Positions 1 through 8,714 of a stretch of 64,000 bases of DNA are shown one piece after another. This DNA comes from Pseudomonas sp. S09G 359 (lineage in GTDB: Bacteria; Pseudomonadota; Gammaproteobacteria; Pseudomonadales; Pseudomonadaceae). A program made the translations under genes and the position numbers. Location: the NCBI RefSeq assembly GCF_002843605.1, contig NZ_CP025263.1, forward strand, positions 6,058,501 to 6,122,500. The letters run 5' to 3'. The stretch's first letter is position 1. Every line of letters starts with the position of its first letter. The notes beneath the pieces were generated by a model that had not been told where the DNA came from, searched no databases, and was given only the letters and a program-made list of their open reading frames with translations.

Positions 1-948
1 GACAGTGACTTGCTCAGTGCGCGTCTCAAGGATTACAGCGCCACCTGGCTCGATGAACTGTGCCGCAGCGGCAAGTGGGTATGGATGCGCCTGAGTCACA
101 AGGCCAGCGCCATCGCGCTGCGCAGTACCCCGGTGGTGCTGCTGCCGCGCAGCCAGGTGGGGTTATGGAGCGGGTTGACTGAGCCTGGCGACAGCACGAC
201 GCTGTCGCCGAAGGCGCAAAAAGTCCACCTGGCCCTGCGCGAACACGGTGCGCTGTTCTTTGATGAGCTGGTGCAGGAGGCGCATCTGCTGCGCAGCGAA
301 CTGGAAACCGCCCTGCAGGAGCTGGTGGGCGCGGGCCTGGTCAATGCCGACAGCTTCGCCGGCCTGCGCGCCCTGACCACGCCAGCCAGCAAACGCCAGG
401 CACGTAGCAGCCGGCGCGGGCGTGGGGCGTTTATCGGCGGCATGGACGATGCCGGGCGCTGGGCGCTGATCCGCCGCCCTGCCACCGCCGCCGGCCCACA
501 CTCGGCGGAGACACTTGAACACGTGGCGATGACTTTGCTGCGCCGCTATGGCGTGGTGTTCTGGCGGATACTCGAGCGCGAGGCGGACTGGCTACCGAGC
601 TGGCGCGAGTTGCTGCGCACCTTTCACCGGCTGGAGGCACGGGGTGAGATTCGCGGCGGGCGGTTTGTCAGCGGGTTGGCGGGTGAGCAGTTTGCCTTGC
701 CTGAGGCGATCCCATTGCTGCGCGAGGTGCGGCGCAGGCCCCATGACGGGAGTTTGATTGCGGTGTGTGGGGCGGACCCGTTGAACCTGGTGGGAACCTT
801 GCTGCCGGGCGATAAAGTGCCGGCAGTGAGTGGCAACCGCATTGTGTATCGGGATGGCTTGCCGGCGGCAGTGATGGTCGGCGGCAAGCAGCAGGTGCTG
901 GTGGAGGTTGATCAGCAGGCGGTGCAGGAGAAGCTGATCAGGCATTGA
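1..948 (+). CDS. Lhr-type ATP-dependent helicase, C-terminal part (5' truncated by window)
   Basis: The reading frame is open from the first base and ends at a TGA at 946-948, so the gene begins outside the window. The visible ~315 residues contain no helicase motifs. They resemble the C-terminal accessory region of Lhr/Lhr-core superfamily 2 helicases, a winged-helix-rich segment with a stretch like GLVNADSFAGLRAL followed by a basic R-rich linker. Lhr enzymes are 3'-to-5' DNA/RNA-DNA helicases implicated in repair. The family call rests on recognised sequence style and is only moderately sure, because the ATPase core cannot be seen. A REPIN follows the stop codon. Confidence 0.7.
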   Translation, partial: DSDLLSARLKDYSATWLDELCRSGKWVWMRLSHKASAIALRSTPVVLLPRSQVGLWSGLTEPGDSTTLSPKAQKVHLALREHGALFFDELVQEAHLLRSELETALQELVGAGLVNADSFAGLRALTTPASKRQARSSRRGRGAFIGGMDDAGRWALIRRPATAAGPHSAETLEHVAMTLLRRYGVVFWRILEREADWLPSWRELLRTFHRLEARGEIRGGRFVSGLAGEQFALPEAIPLLREVRRRPHDGSLIAVCGADPLNLVGTLLPGDKVPAVSGNRIVYRDGLPAAVMVGGKQQVLVEVDQQAVQEKLIRH

Positions 949-955
949 GGGCCCC

Positions 956-1042
956 ATCGGGGGCAAGCCGAATCGTCGCACCGCCCCTCCCACATTTTGA
1001 TCTGTGAACACATTCAAGTGTGGGAGGGGGCTTGCCCCCGAT
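956..1042. repeat. REPIN-like inverted repeat
   Basis: The right arm, 1016-1042, reads aagtgtgggagggggcttgc then ccccgat. The left arm is its complement split in two: atcgggggcaagcc at 956-969 and ccctcccacattt at 985-997, separated by 15 extra bases. The element lies between two convergent genes and matches the REP/REPIN core typical of the P. fluorescens group. Confidence 0.75.
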
Positions 1043-1062
1043 AGCGTCCGCCCAGGCACCAC

Positions 1063-3144
1063 CTACCCCGAGGTACGCGGCTGCTCGGTAATCGCCACCG
1101 CCTCCGGCTCCCCGCGCTTGGGCAACAAAACCTGCTGTGGATAAGTTTGCGCGAAATGCACCTCATCACAGTTATCCACAAGCTTTTTGAGCCGCTGGTT
1201 AAACGCACGGCTCACCGCATACTGCCCGCCCGACACAGTCCGGAACTGCGCGGTGAGCACCACGCCGTTAAGGTCCATTTTGTCGACGCCGAATACCTCC
1301 AGCGGCCCTTGCAGGTTGTACTTGAGGAACACGTCGTCGCGGATCGACTGGCCGGCCTCGCGGATCAGCTCCACGGCCTTGTCCACGTCGGTGTCGTAGG
1401 TGAACTGTACCGAGAAGAACGCATAGGCAAATTGCCGCGATTGGTTGGTCACCGCCTTGATCTGCCCGAATGGCACCGAGTGCACAAAACCCTTGCCGTC
1501 GCGCAGGCGCAGGGTGCGGATGGTCAGGCCTTCGACCGTGCCGGCGTGGCCGGAGTCGAGCACCACCCAGTCGCCGATCGACAGCGTGTCTTCAATGATG
1601 ATGAACAGGCCGGTGATCACATCCTGCACCAGTTGCTGGGAGCCGAAACCGATGGCCAGGCCGACCACCCCGGCACCCGCCAGCAGCGGTGCCACGTTGA
1701 TGCCCAGGTTGGCCATGGTGGTGATCGCGCAGATCACCACCAGGATGATTTTTATCGCATTACGCAGCAGCGGCAGGATGGTCTTGACCCGCGTGCTGGG
1801 CTGGCGGCTGGAGCGTTTGTTTACCGGCGGTTTCAGCGCTTCCTGGATCGCGGTGTCGAGCACCACCCAGAACAGCCAGGTCATCAGCAGGATCAGGCCG
1901 ATGCTGCTGAGTGAATCGCTGATCGCCCGGCCCACCGAGTTGCGCTGCGCAAACTCGAACAGCGACACCCCCCATATCCGCCCGAGAATCTCGATAAAGG
2001 CAATCGCCATGACGATGCGCAGGATCGCGTGCAACAGGCTGAGAAAGCGCTCCTTGTAAGCGCTGCTGCGCTGGACCGCCACCTGGCTGCGCGACTTGAA
2101 CAGGTGCTGCAACACCGTGCTGAGGAACACCGTGCCAATCAACAGCAGCGTGGTGAACAGCGCGCACCGCAGGGCTTTCTGGTTATCGTCGCCGGCGCCG
2201 ATCAGGTTGATCGCCGAGACCAGCACCATCAACAGGATCGGCCAGTACCACAGCCCGGAAAACACCCGCAGCGATTGCTGCAATGCCGGGTGTTTAAGGC
2301 GCGAGGCCAACGGCCGATTACGGATCAGATGCGCCACCGGACGGCGCAGGCGCACCACCAGCACGCCAAAGATCACCGCCGCGAACAGGCCGGTAAATAC
2401 CGCGATGCTGCTGGTGATATTACCGCCCAGCTGGCGCGCGATCTGCGGGCTGGTCAGCGCGTCACTGAGGGCCGCGAGGAAGCCGATCAGGAACAGCGGC
2501 TTGGGGCAGTAGTCGCGAATAATCTGCACCGCCGGGCGTTTGTGGCCGACGTTAAACATAACGATGACGCACAGCAGCATGGAGGTGGAAAAAATCCCGC
2601 TACTGGTGGCGTAGGCAAAACACAGTGCCAACGCGCGGCCAATGGACGTGGGTAAAAAATGGCTGACGGACAAGGTCAGCGGCAGGCAGATCAGCGCGGG
2701 GATCGTGTAAGGCAGCACATACCCGAGCACTGCAAGCAGGCGTTTGCGCCGTTCGAAGAAGCTGCGTCGGCCCAGCCGCTGCACGATAAACCGCCCGAGC
2801 AGCGTCAACAGCGTAAATGCACCGACCCATACCCCGGACAGCAGCAGGAAGTCGCCGGCCACACTCCACGGCGAGCGCTCCGTCGTCTGGTTGACCAACC
2901 GCCCGACTTCATCCGCCGCGCGGTCGGCACGCAGGCGCCACTCATCGATCAGGTTCTGGTTGAGGTCCAGCTTCTGCTGCACATCGTCAATGCTGGAGCT
3001 GATGGCTCCCAGCAGACCGCCTTCCACCAGCAATTCCGGCTTGGCCGGCGCTTCAGGTTCGGGCGCGGCGGCCGCGGCGTGCAGTGCGCCGCTGCCACAC
3101 AACAGCAGCGCGCCGAGCAGTAATGCAGTCTTTAGATTCGGCAA
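1063..3144 (-). CDS. MscS-family mechanosensitive channel (YbiO-like)
   Basis: This is a multi-span membrane protein of about 693 residues. It has a cleavable-looking signal peptide (MPNLKTALLLGALLLCG then ALHA-AAA), a periplasmic helical segment, about ten hydrophobic segments, and the MscS pore/beta domain (NLGINVAPLLAGAGVVGLAI, then FGSQQLVQDVITGLFIIIED). The length is close to that of E. coli YbiO. Such channels open on membrane tension and release solutes during hypo-osmotic shock. I chose a TTG start at 3144 because it gives a proper signal peptide and has GGAG a few bases upstream. An in-frame start at 3285 would add 47 hydrophilic residues in front of the signal peptide, which is unlikely. 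It is divergent from the MFS gene at 3321. Confidence 0.85.
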   Translation of the reverse strand: MPNLKTALLLGALLLCGSGALHAAAAAPEPEAPAKPELLVEGGLLGAISSSIDDVQQKLDLNQNLIDEWRLRADRAADEVGRLVNQTTERSPWSVAGDFLLLSGVWVGAFTLLTLLGRFIVQRLGRRSFFERRKRLLAVLGYVLPYTIPALICLPLTLSVSHFLPTSIGRALALCFAYATSSGIFSTSMLLCVIVMFNVGHKRPAVQIIRDYCPKPLFLIGFLAALSDALTSPQIARQLGGNITSSIAVFTGLFAAVIFGVLVVRLRRPVAHLIRNRPLASRLKHPALQQSLRVFSGLWYWPILLMVLVSAINLIGAGDDNQKALRCALFTTLLLIGTVFLSTVLQHLFKSRSQVAVQRSSAYKERFLSLLHAILRIVMAIAFIEILGRIWGVSLFEFAQRNSVGRAISDSLSSIGLILLMTWLFWVVLDTAIQEALKPPVNKRSSRQPSTRVKTILPLLRNAIKIILVVICAITTMANLGINVAPLLAGAGVVGLAIGFGSQQLVQDVITGLFIIIEDTLSIGDWVVLDSGHAGTVEGLTIRTLRLRDGKGFVHSVPFGQIKAVTNQSRQFAYAFFSVQFTYDTDVDKAVELIREAGQSIRDDVFLKYNLQGPLEVFGVDKMDLNGVVLTAQFRTVSGGQYAVSRAFNQRLKKLVDNCDEVHFAQTYPQQVLLPKRGEPEAVAITEQPRTSG

Positions 3145-3320
3145 AACTCCGGGCTCCTTCAGCTGGGTGTGTAAGAAACTGACGGGTTTGAGCCCTGATC
3201 GTTCCCCTGCTTTGGGATCTTTGACTTGCTGGCAACTATCAAATGCCCATATCGGTATTTTTCCGCACAAGCCAAAACCCGACACTGCGCTCCTGATTGA
3301 AACCCACCGGAGTTGCAGCC

Positions 3321-4523
3321 ATGCCCATTGCCTTGCTCGCGCTGACCCTCAGCGCTTTTGCCATCGGGACGACCGAGTTCGTCATCGTTGGCCTGTTACC
3401 CACTATCGGCGCCGACCTTGGCGTTGACCTGCCGTCCGCCGGCCTGCTGGTGAGCCTCTACGCCCTGGGCGTGGCCATCGGCGCGCCGGTACTCACCGCC
3501 CTCACCGGCAAGGTGCCGCGCAAGCTCCTGCTGCTGTCGCTGATGGTGTTGTTTACCCTCGGCAACCTGCTGGCCTGGCAGGCTCCGAGCTATGAATCGC
3601 TGGTGCTGGCGCGGATTGTCACCGGCCTGGCCCACGGGGTGTTTTTCTCGATTGGCTCAACCATCGCCACCAGCCTGGTGCCCAAGGAGAAAGCCGCCAG
3701 TGCGATTGCCATCATGTTTACCGGGCTGACCGTGGCACTGGTCACCGGCGTGCCGCTGGGCACGTTTATCGGCCAACACTTCGGCTGGCGCGAAACCTTC
3801 CTCGCCGTGTCGGCCCTGGGGGTGCTCGCGTTTATCGGCAGCCTGATCTATGTGCCGAAAAACATCGCCCACAGCAAACCCGCGTCGTTGCTGCAGCAGC
3901 TGCAAGTGCTCAAGCAACCCCGGCTGTTGCTGGTGTACGCCATGACCGCCGTCGGCTACGGCGGCTCGTTTATCGCGTTTACCTTCCTGGCGCCGATCCT
4001 TCAGGACATTTCCGGTTTCAGCGCCGGCACGGTCAGCCTGGTATTGCTGGTGTATGGCATCTCGGTGGCCGCCGGGAATATCTGGGGCGGCAAGCTGGCA
4101 GATAAACGCGGGCCGATCAGCGCGCTGAAAATCATCTTCGCGTTGCTGGCTGCAGTGTTGTTTGTACTGACCTTCACCGCCGGCAACCCTTGGCTGGCCC
4201 TGGCCACCGTGCTGGTATGGGGCGCGGTCGCCTTCGGCAACGTGCCGGGCCTGCAGGTGTATGTGGTGCGCCAGGCGGAGCATCACACGCCAAACGCGGT
4301 GGACGTGGCCTCGGGCCTGAACATCGCGGCGTTCAACCTGGGAATCGCCGGGGGCGCGTGGGCCGGTGGTTTGATCGTGGCGCATATGGGGCTGATCCAC
4401 ACCGCTTGGATTGGCGGCCTGGTGGTGTTGGTGGCCCTGGCGCTGACGGCCTGGAGTGGTCGACTGGATCGGTTGGGGCCGGTGTATGCCGAGTCGTCGA
4501 GTCGTGTCATGGTAGGTCACTGA
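3321..4523 (+). CDS. MFS transporter, DHA1 family (YdhP/AraJ-like)
   Basis: The protein has 400 residues and twelve predicted hydrophobic segments. The N-terminus LSAFAIGTTEFVIVGLLPTI and the later stretch GLAHGVFFSIGSTIATSLVP are characteristic of the arabinose-efflux/YdhP/NepI branch of drug:H+ antiporter-1 exporters. It is an inner-membrane proton-driven efflux pump, but the substrate cannot be read from sequence. The ATG at 3321 is chosen because it starts right at the first membrane segment and has CGGAG upstream; an in-frame TTG at 3297 is less likely. A REPIN follows the gene. Confidence 0.85.
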   Translation: MPIALLALTLSAFAIGTTEFVIVGLLPTIGADLGVDLPSAGLLVSLYALGVAIGAPVLTALTGKVPRKLLLLSLMVLFTLGNLLAWQAPSYESLVLARIVTGLAHGVFFSIGSTIATSLVPKEKAASAIAIMFTGLTVALVTGVPLGTFIGQHFGWRETFLAVSALGVLAFIGSLIYVPKNIAHSKPASLLQQLQVLKQPRLLLVYAMTAVGYGGSFIAFTFLAPILQDISGFSAGTVSLVLLVYGISVAAGNIWGGKLADKRGPISALKIIFALLAAVLFVLTFTAGNPWLALATVLVWGAVAFGNVPGLQVYVVRQAEHHTPNAVDVASGLNIAAFNLGIAGGAWAGGLIVAHMGLIHTAWIGGLVVLVALALTAWSGRLDRLGPVYAESSSRVMVGH

Positions 4524-4541
4524 TTCGACCGCAACACAGAT

Positions 4542-4640
4542 CAAATGTGGGAGCGGGCTTGCTCGCGAAAGCTGAGTGTCAGTCAACAGAACCATTGACT
4601 GATACACCGCATTCGCGAGCAAGCCCGCTCCCACATTTGG
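4542..4640. repeat. REPIN (paired inverted REP sequences)
   Basis: Two nearly perfect inverted arms of about 28 bases lie at 4542-4569 (starting caaatgtgggagcgggcttg) and 4612-4640 (ending caagcccgctcccacatttg then g), with a ~42-base loop between them. This is a classic fluorescens-group REPIN. It sits downstream of the MFS gene and upstream of ybhP. Confidence 0.85.
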
Positions 4641-4737
4641 AAGGTGTACCGTCTGTAGGAAGGTGGAAACTTTCAAGCAAAAATCGCAGTCAGCCATAAA
4701 CGGGGGCCAGGCCCCCACTTCTTTCACAGGAGCAATC

Positions 4738-5517
4738 ATGGCTGCGATCCCCGACTGGGTACCCATCACCCCCAGCGTCGCCATCACTCGCTTCACGGTG
4801 CTGACGGTCAATATCCACAAGGGCTTCACCGCCCTGAACCGGCGTTTCATCCTGCCCGAGCTGCGTGAAGCAGTGCGCAGCGTGGGCGCCGACATGGTGT
4901 TTCTGCAGGAAATCCACGGCAACCACGAGCGTCACCCGCAGCGCTACAGCGATTGGCCGAACATGCCGCAATACGAATTCCTCGCCGACAGCATCTGGCC
5001 GCAGTTCGCCTACGGGCGCAATGCGGTCTACCCGCATGGCGACCACGGCAATGCGCTGCTGTCGAAATTCCAGATCGTGCGCTACGACAATCTCGACATC
5101 TCCCAAAGCGGCCACGAAAACCGTGGCCTGCTGCATTGCGTGTTGCGCCTGCCCGGCAGCGGTAAGGAGGTGCATGCGATCTGCATCCATCTGGGCCTGC
5201 GCGAGGTACATCGCCAACAGCAATTGCGCCTGCTGGAGCAGCGCATCAGTGAAATCCCGGCCGATGCGCCACTGGTGGTCGCCGGGGATTTCAACGACTG
5301 GCGCCAGCGTGCCGACCTCAGCCAAAGCGGCCTCACCGAAGTGTTCGTGCACACCCACGGCAAGCCACCACGCACCTTCCCGGCGCGTTTGCCGTTGCTG
5401 CCGCTGGACCGTATTTATGTGCGCAACCTGAAGATTCATAACCCTCGGGTGCTTACCACCCGCCCCTGGTCCCATCTGTCCGACCATGTGCCGCTGTCGG
5501 TGGAGGTTGAGTTATGA
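4738..5517 (+). CDS. ybhP: Endonuclease/exonuclease/phosphatase-family protein (YbhP-like)
   Basis: This 259-residue protein has the EEP fold signature: LTVNIHKGF near the N-terminus, MVFLQEIHG with the metal-binding Glu, CIHLGLRE, VVAGDFNDW (catalytic Asp/Asn) and the terminal SDHVPL His motif. Family members are Mg2+-dependent phosphoesterases; the actual substrate is unknown. The ATG at 4738 is used because AGGAG lies just upstream and the domain begins soon after. It is the first gene of a tight operon: its TGA overlaps the ATG of clsB (ATGA). The order ybhP-clsB-ybhN is the same as in E. coli, which suggests a role linked to phospholipid metabolism. Confidence 0.85.
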   Translation: MAAIPDWVPITPSVAITRFTVLTVNIHKGFTALNRRFILPELREAVRSVGADMVFLQEIHGNHERHPQRYSDWPNMPQYEFLADSIWPQFAYGRNAVYPHGDHGNALLSKFQIVRYDNLDISQSGHENRGLLHCVLRLPGSGKEVHAICIHLGLREVHRQQQLRLLEQRISEIPADAPLVVAGDFNDWRQRADLSQSGLTEVFVHTHGKPPRTFPARLPLLPLDRIYVRNLKIHNPRVLTTRPWSHLSDHVPLSVEVEL

Positions 5518-6776
5518 ACGTTGCGGTAGAACACATCGCCACCGACCAGCCGCCGGACGACGCCAAGGCCCGCGACCTGGATTACGGCTGGCAGCGCGAC
5601 AACAGCGTGGAGCTGCTGGAGAACGGCGAGGCTTACTTCCCCAAGGTGTTCGAGGCGCTGCGCGGTGCCCGGCGCGAGATCCTGCTGGAGACCTTTATCC
5701 TCTTCGAGGACAAAGTCGGCACGGAGCTGCACGGCATCCTGATCGAGGCCGCGCAACGCGGGGTCAAGGTGGTGGTGAGCCTGGATGGTTTTGGTTGTGG
5801 CGAGCTGAGCCCGGGCTTTCTCGGCGCGCTGGCAGACGCCGGGGTGACGGTGCAGATGTTCGACCCCGCGTCCAAGACCCTGGGGGTTCGCACCAACTGG
5901 TTTCGCCGCCTGCACCGCAAAATCGTGGTGGTGGATGCGACGGTTGGGTTTATCGGCGGGATCAACTTTTCCGCTGACCACCTGGGGGATTTCGGCCCCG
6001 AAGCCAAGCAGGATTACGCGGTGCAGGTGGTGGGCCCGGCGGTGGCCGACCTGCATCATTTTGCCCTGGCCCAAAGTGGCCGCCCGGTGCGCACGCGGCG
6101 CGGTTGGCGGCGGCGCCAGCAACGGCCTGCGTTGTGGGCGGACGATAGCAGCGACGGCCAGGTGCGCCTGATTTACCGCGACAATATCCAGCATCGCGAC
6201 GACATCGAAGAGGCGTACATCCACGCCTTGAGCCAAGCCCGACAACGCGTAGTGATCGCCAACGCGTACTTTTTCCCCGGCTACCGCCTGCTGCGCGAAA
6301 TCCGCAACGCCGCGCGGCGCGGCGTGCAGGTGCAACTGATCATGCAAGGCCAGCCCGACGTGCTGTTGGCCAAGCTGGCCGCGCGCATGCTTTACGATTA
6401 CCTGCTCAAGGACGGCGTGGTGATTCACGAGTATTGCCAGCGCCCGCTGCACGGCAAAGTCGCGTTGGTGGATGACGACTGGAGCACCGTGGGCTCCAGT
6501 AACCTCGACCCGTTGAGCCTGGCGCTGAACCTGGAGGCCAACGTGCTGATTCGCGACCGGGCGTTCAATCAACAGCTGTATGAACGCCTGGAAGCGCTGG
6601 CGAAAAACCATTGCCAGACCATGCCGGAGAACCGCAAGCCGCGCCTGTGGTTATGGCGCTTGACCGTGGGGTTCCTGGTGTTCCATGTGATGCGCCATTT
6701 TCCCGCATTGACCGGCTGGCTGCCCGCGCACAAGCCGCGCTTGCAGCCGGTAGAGGGCCATGTCAATGAGCGCTGA
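5514..6776 (+). CDS. clsB: Cardiolipin synthase B (phospholipase D family)
   Basis: The protein has 420 residues and two PLD/HKD motifs, LHRKIVVVDATVGFIGG (about residues 138-154) and LHGKVALVDDDWSTVGSSN (about 313-331). Both have the H-x-K-x4-D catalytic residues intact. ClsB enzymes make cardiolipin from phosphatidylglycerol and can also use phosphatidylethanolamine as phosphatidyl donor. A short hydrophobic segment near the C-terminus (LTVGFLVFHVMRHF) may touch the membrane. It is translationally coupled to ybhP upstream (4-base overlap) and overlaps ybhN by 17 bases. Confidence 0.92.
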   Translation: MNVAVEHIATDQPPDDAKARDLDYGWQRDNSVELLENGEAYFPKVFEALRGARREILLETFILFEDKVGTELHGILIEAAQRGVKVVVSLDGFGCGELSPGFLGALADAGVTVQMFDPASKTLGVRTNWFRRLHRKIVVVDATVGFIGGINFSADHLGDFGPEAKQDYAVQVVGPAVADLHHFALAQSGRPVRTRRGWRRRQQRPALWADDSSDGQVRLIYRDNIQHRDDIEEAYIHALSQARQRVVIANAYFFPGYRLLREIRNAARRGVQVQLIMQGQPDVLLAKLAARMLYDYLLKDGVVIHEYCQRPLHGKVALVDDDWSTVGSSNLDPLSLALNLEANVLIRDRAFNQQLYERLEALAKNHCQTMPENRKPRLWLWRLTVGFLVFHVMRHFPALTGWLPAHKPRLQPVEGHVNER

Positions 6777-7710
6777 GCGCTTCAAGCGCTGGAAGAAGCC
6801 GCTGACCGTGGCGTTCTTCCTGCTGCTGATCGTGCTGTTCACCCTGCTCGCCCGACGCATTGATTGGAGCGAAGTATTCCAGACCTTGGGCGACTTCAAG
6901 GTGCGCACGCTGATCATCGCCAGCGCGCTTACGTTGTGCAGTTTTATCGTCTACGCCTGCTTCGACCTGATCGGCCGCACCTACATTCGCCAACCCTTGC
7001 GTTGGAAGCAGATATTGCCGGTGGGGTTTATCAGCTATGCGTTCAACCTCAATCTCAGTGCCTGGGTCGGCGGCATCGCCATGCGCTATCGGCTGTATTC
7101 GCGGTTGGGGGTGAGCACCAGCAATATCGCCAAGATTCTTGGCCTGAGCCTGGCCACCAATTGGTTTGGTTACATGGCATTGGCCGGTGTGGTGTTCAGC
7201 AGCGGGCTGGTGACGATGCCGCCAGGCTGGAAAGTCAGCAGCGCGGCCTTGCAGGGGATTGGCGCGCTATTGGTGCTGGCGAGCCTGGGCTACCTGGCGG
7301 CGTGCCGGTTTTCGACAAAACGCGCGTGGTCGATTCGCGGCATCGAAATCAACCTGCCGTCGCTGCGCATGGCCTGCCTGCAACTGGCACTCGGCGCCCT
7401 GAACTGGTCGCTGATGGCCGCGGTGATTTTCACCTTGCTGCCGGCCAAGCTGGACTATCCCTTGGTGCTGGGCGTGCTGCTGATCAGCGCGATTGCCGGG
7501 GTGGTCACCCACATCCCCGCCGGGCTCGGCGTGCTCGAAGCGGTGTTTATTGCGCTGTTGCAACACGAAGCCTCACGCGGCAGTTTGCTCGCCGGGCTGA
7601 TCGCCTACCGGGCGATCTACTTTATTGTGCCGCTGCTGATCGCGCTGGTGATGTACGTCGGCGTGGAGGCCAAGGCCAAGGCGTTACGAGTGAAGAAGGC
7701 GCCTGCCTGA
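6760..7710 (+). CDS. ybhN: YbhN-family inner-membrane protein (lysylphosphatidylglycerol synthase TM region-like)
   Basis: The protein has 316 residues and about eight hydrophobic segments, with typical family stretches such as GFISYAFNLNLSAWVGGIAMRYR and AGVVTHIPAGLGVLEAVF. It resembles the flippase-like membrane domain of MprF, without the synthase domain. The ATG at 6760 overlaps the 3' end of clsB; a second ATG at 6766 is also possible. As third gene of the ybhP-clsB-ybhN operon, a role in lipid movement or envelope homeostasis is inferred, not shown. Confidence 0.85.
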   Translation: MSMSAERFKRWKKPLTVAFFLLLIVLFTLLARRIDWSEVFQTLGDFKVRTLIIASALTLCSFIVYACFDLIGRTYIRQPLRWKQILPVGFISYAFNLNLSAWVGGIAMRYRLYSRLGVSTSNIAKILGLSLATNWFGYMALAGVVFSSGLVTMPPGWKVSSAALQGIGALLVLASLGYLAACRFSTKRAWSIRGIEINLPSLRMACLQLALGALNWSLMAAVIFTLLPAKLDYPLVLGVLLISAIAGVVTHIPAGLGVLEAVFIALLQHEASRGSLLAGLIAYRAIYFIVPLLIALVMYVGVEAKAKALRVKKAPA

Positions 7711-7727
7711 ACCACGCCAGTGGCAAA

Positions 7728-7797
7728 CGGGCTTGTGTGCCGAGCGGGCCCTTTTGTGGGGAGCGCGCTTGTGTAGCGAGCGGGCTTGTGTGGCGAG
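7728..7797. repeat. Short tandem repeat of ~17-base REP-derived units
   Basis: Units of the form cgggcttgtgtNgcgag occur at 7728-7744, 7764-7780 and 7781-7797. A diverged 19-base copy (with ttttgtgggga) lies at 7745-7763. The array runs directly into the REP inverted repeat that follows. Confidence 0.65.
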
Positions 7798-7920
7798 CGG
7801 GCTTGCCCGCGTTGGGCTGCGAAGCAGCCCCAGTAAAAACGCCGAAATTCTTCCTGAATGACCTCAGCGTCTGGTTTGGGGCCGCTGCGCGGCCCAACGC
7901 GGGCAAGCCCGCTCGCCACA
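7789..7920. repeat. REP inverted-repeat element
   Basis: The left arm, 7789-7830, contains gagcgggcttgcccgcgttg. The right arm, 7878-7920, contains its complement caacgcgggcaagcccgctc. The arms flank ~47 bases. The element fills most of the gap between the convergent ybhN and hydrolase genes. Confidence 0.75.
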
Positions 7921-7958
7921 AGGGCCCACTGCCCACAGATTTAGTGTGCGCCTGGAGG

Positions 7959-8714
7959 TTATCGGGCCTGGATGATGCTCAACCGCTCGCCCACGACCAT
8001 TTCGGTAATCCAGTCCACCAGGATCGAGGTGTAGGCTTGCTGGGACACCGGGTCACTCAAGGAGTGGTCGGCGCCATCAATGATGCGGTGCGTCAGGGAA
8101 TGGGTCTGCTGGCATGCGGCGCGGTAACTCATGATGGTGGCATGGGGCACGTGGTCATCGGTTTCCGATTCGACGATCAGCACATCACCGGTAAATTTGG
8201 CGCAGGCATGCAGGGCACGATTGGTTTCGGCGTGCACCAGGGTGCTGCGGTAATCCAACAAGTCGACTTTATCCAGGTCGCGCTTGGGCTTGAGCCATTC
8301 CTGGTCGCGGTACAGCGCCGGCACGCGCAGCGCCAGCCAGCGCACCGGGCGCAATGAGGTGAGGATCGCTGCCAGGTACCCGCCGTAACTGGTGCCCACC
8401 ACCGCCACCGCCGAGGTGTCGATGGCCGGGTGGGAGAGCAGCCGGTCGTAGGCCGCCAGCAGGTCGCGCAGGTTGTCTTCGCGGGTAACCCGCGACAACG
8501 GAATGCCGGTGCCGGCATGCCCACGCAGGTCGAAGGTCAGGCACACGCAGCCGAGGCCGGCGATGCCTTTGGCGCGTTCCAGGTCGCGCTCCTGGCTACC
8601 GCCCCAGCCGTGCACGAACAGCACACCCGGCACTTTGGATTTAGGGCTCAGGAACGTCCCGCTCATCTGTTCGTCGTCGATATCGATCGCAATGCTTTCG
8701 CTTCTAGCCGTCAT
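7959..8714 (-). CDS. Alpha/beta-hydrolase family protein
   Basis: This 251-residue protein has the alpha/beta-hydrolase layout. An oxyanion-hole HGWGGS follows GVLFVHGW, the nucleophile elbow is GTSYGG (Ser near residue 109), and there is a late acid region (VESETDDHVPH) and a final DGADHSL with the catalytic His. It probably acts as an esterase or acyl hydrolase; the substrate is unknown. Its start overlaps the 3' end of the upstream DUF3182 gene by 11 bases, so the two are very likely one transcription unit. Confidence 0.82.
   Translation of the reverse strand: MTARSESIAIDIDDEQMSGTFLSPKSKVPGVLFVHGWGGSQERDLERAKGIAGLGCVCLTFDLRGHAGTGIPLSRVTREDNLRDLLAAYDRLLSHPAIDTSAVAVVGTSYGGYLAAILTSLRPVRWLALRVPALYRDQEWLKPKRDLDKVDLLDYRSTLVHAETNRALHACAKFTGDVLIVESETDDHVPHATIMSYRAACQQTHSLTHRIIDGADHSLSDPVSQQAYTSILVDWITEMVVGERLSIIQAR

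Noticed and set aside
3657..4922. Minus-strand open frame opposite the MFS gene
   Set aside because: Spans the REPIN and two real genes and has no domain-like sequence.
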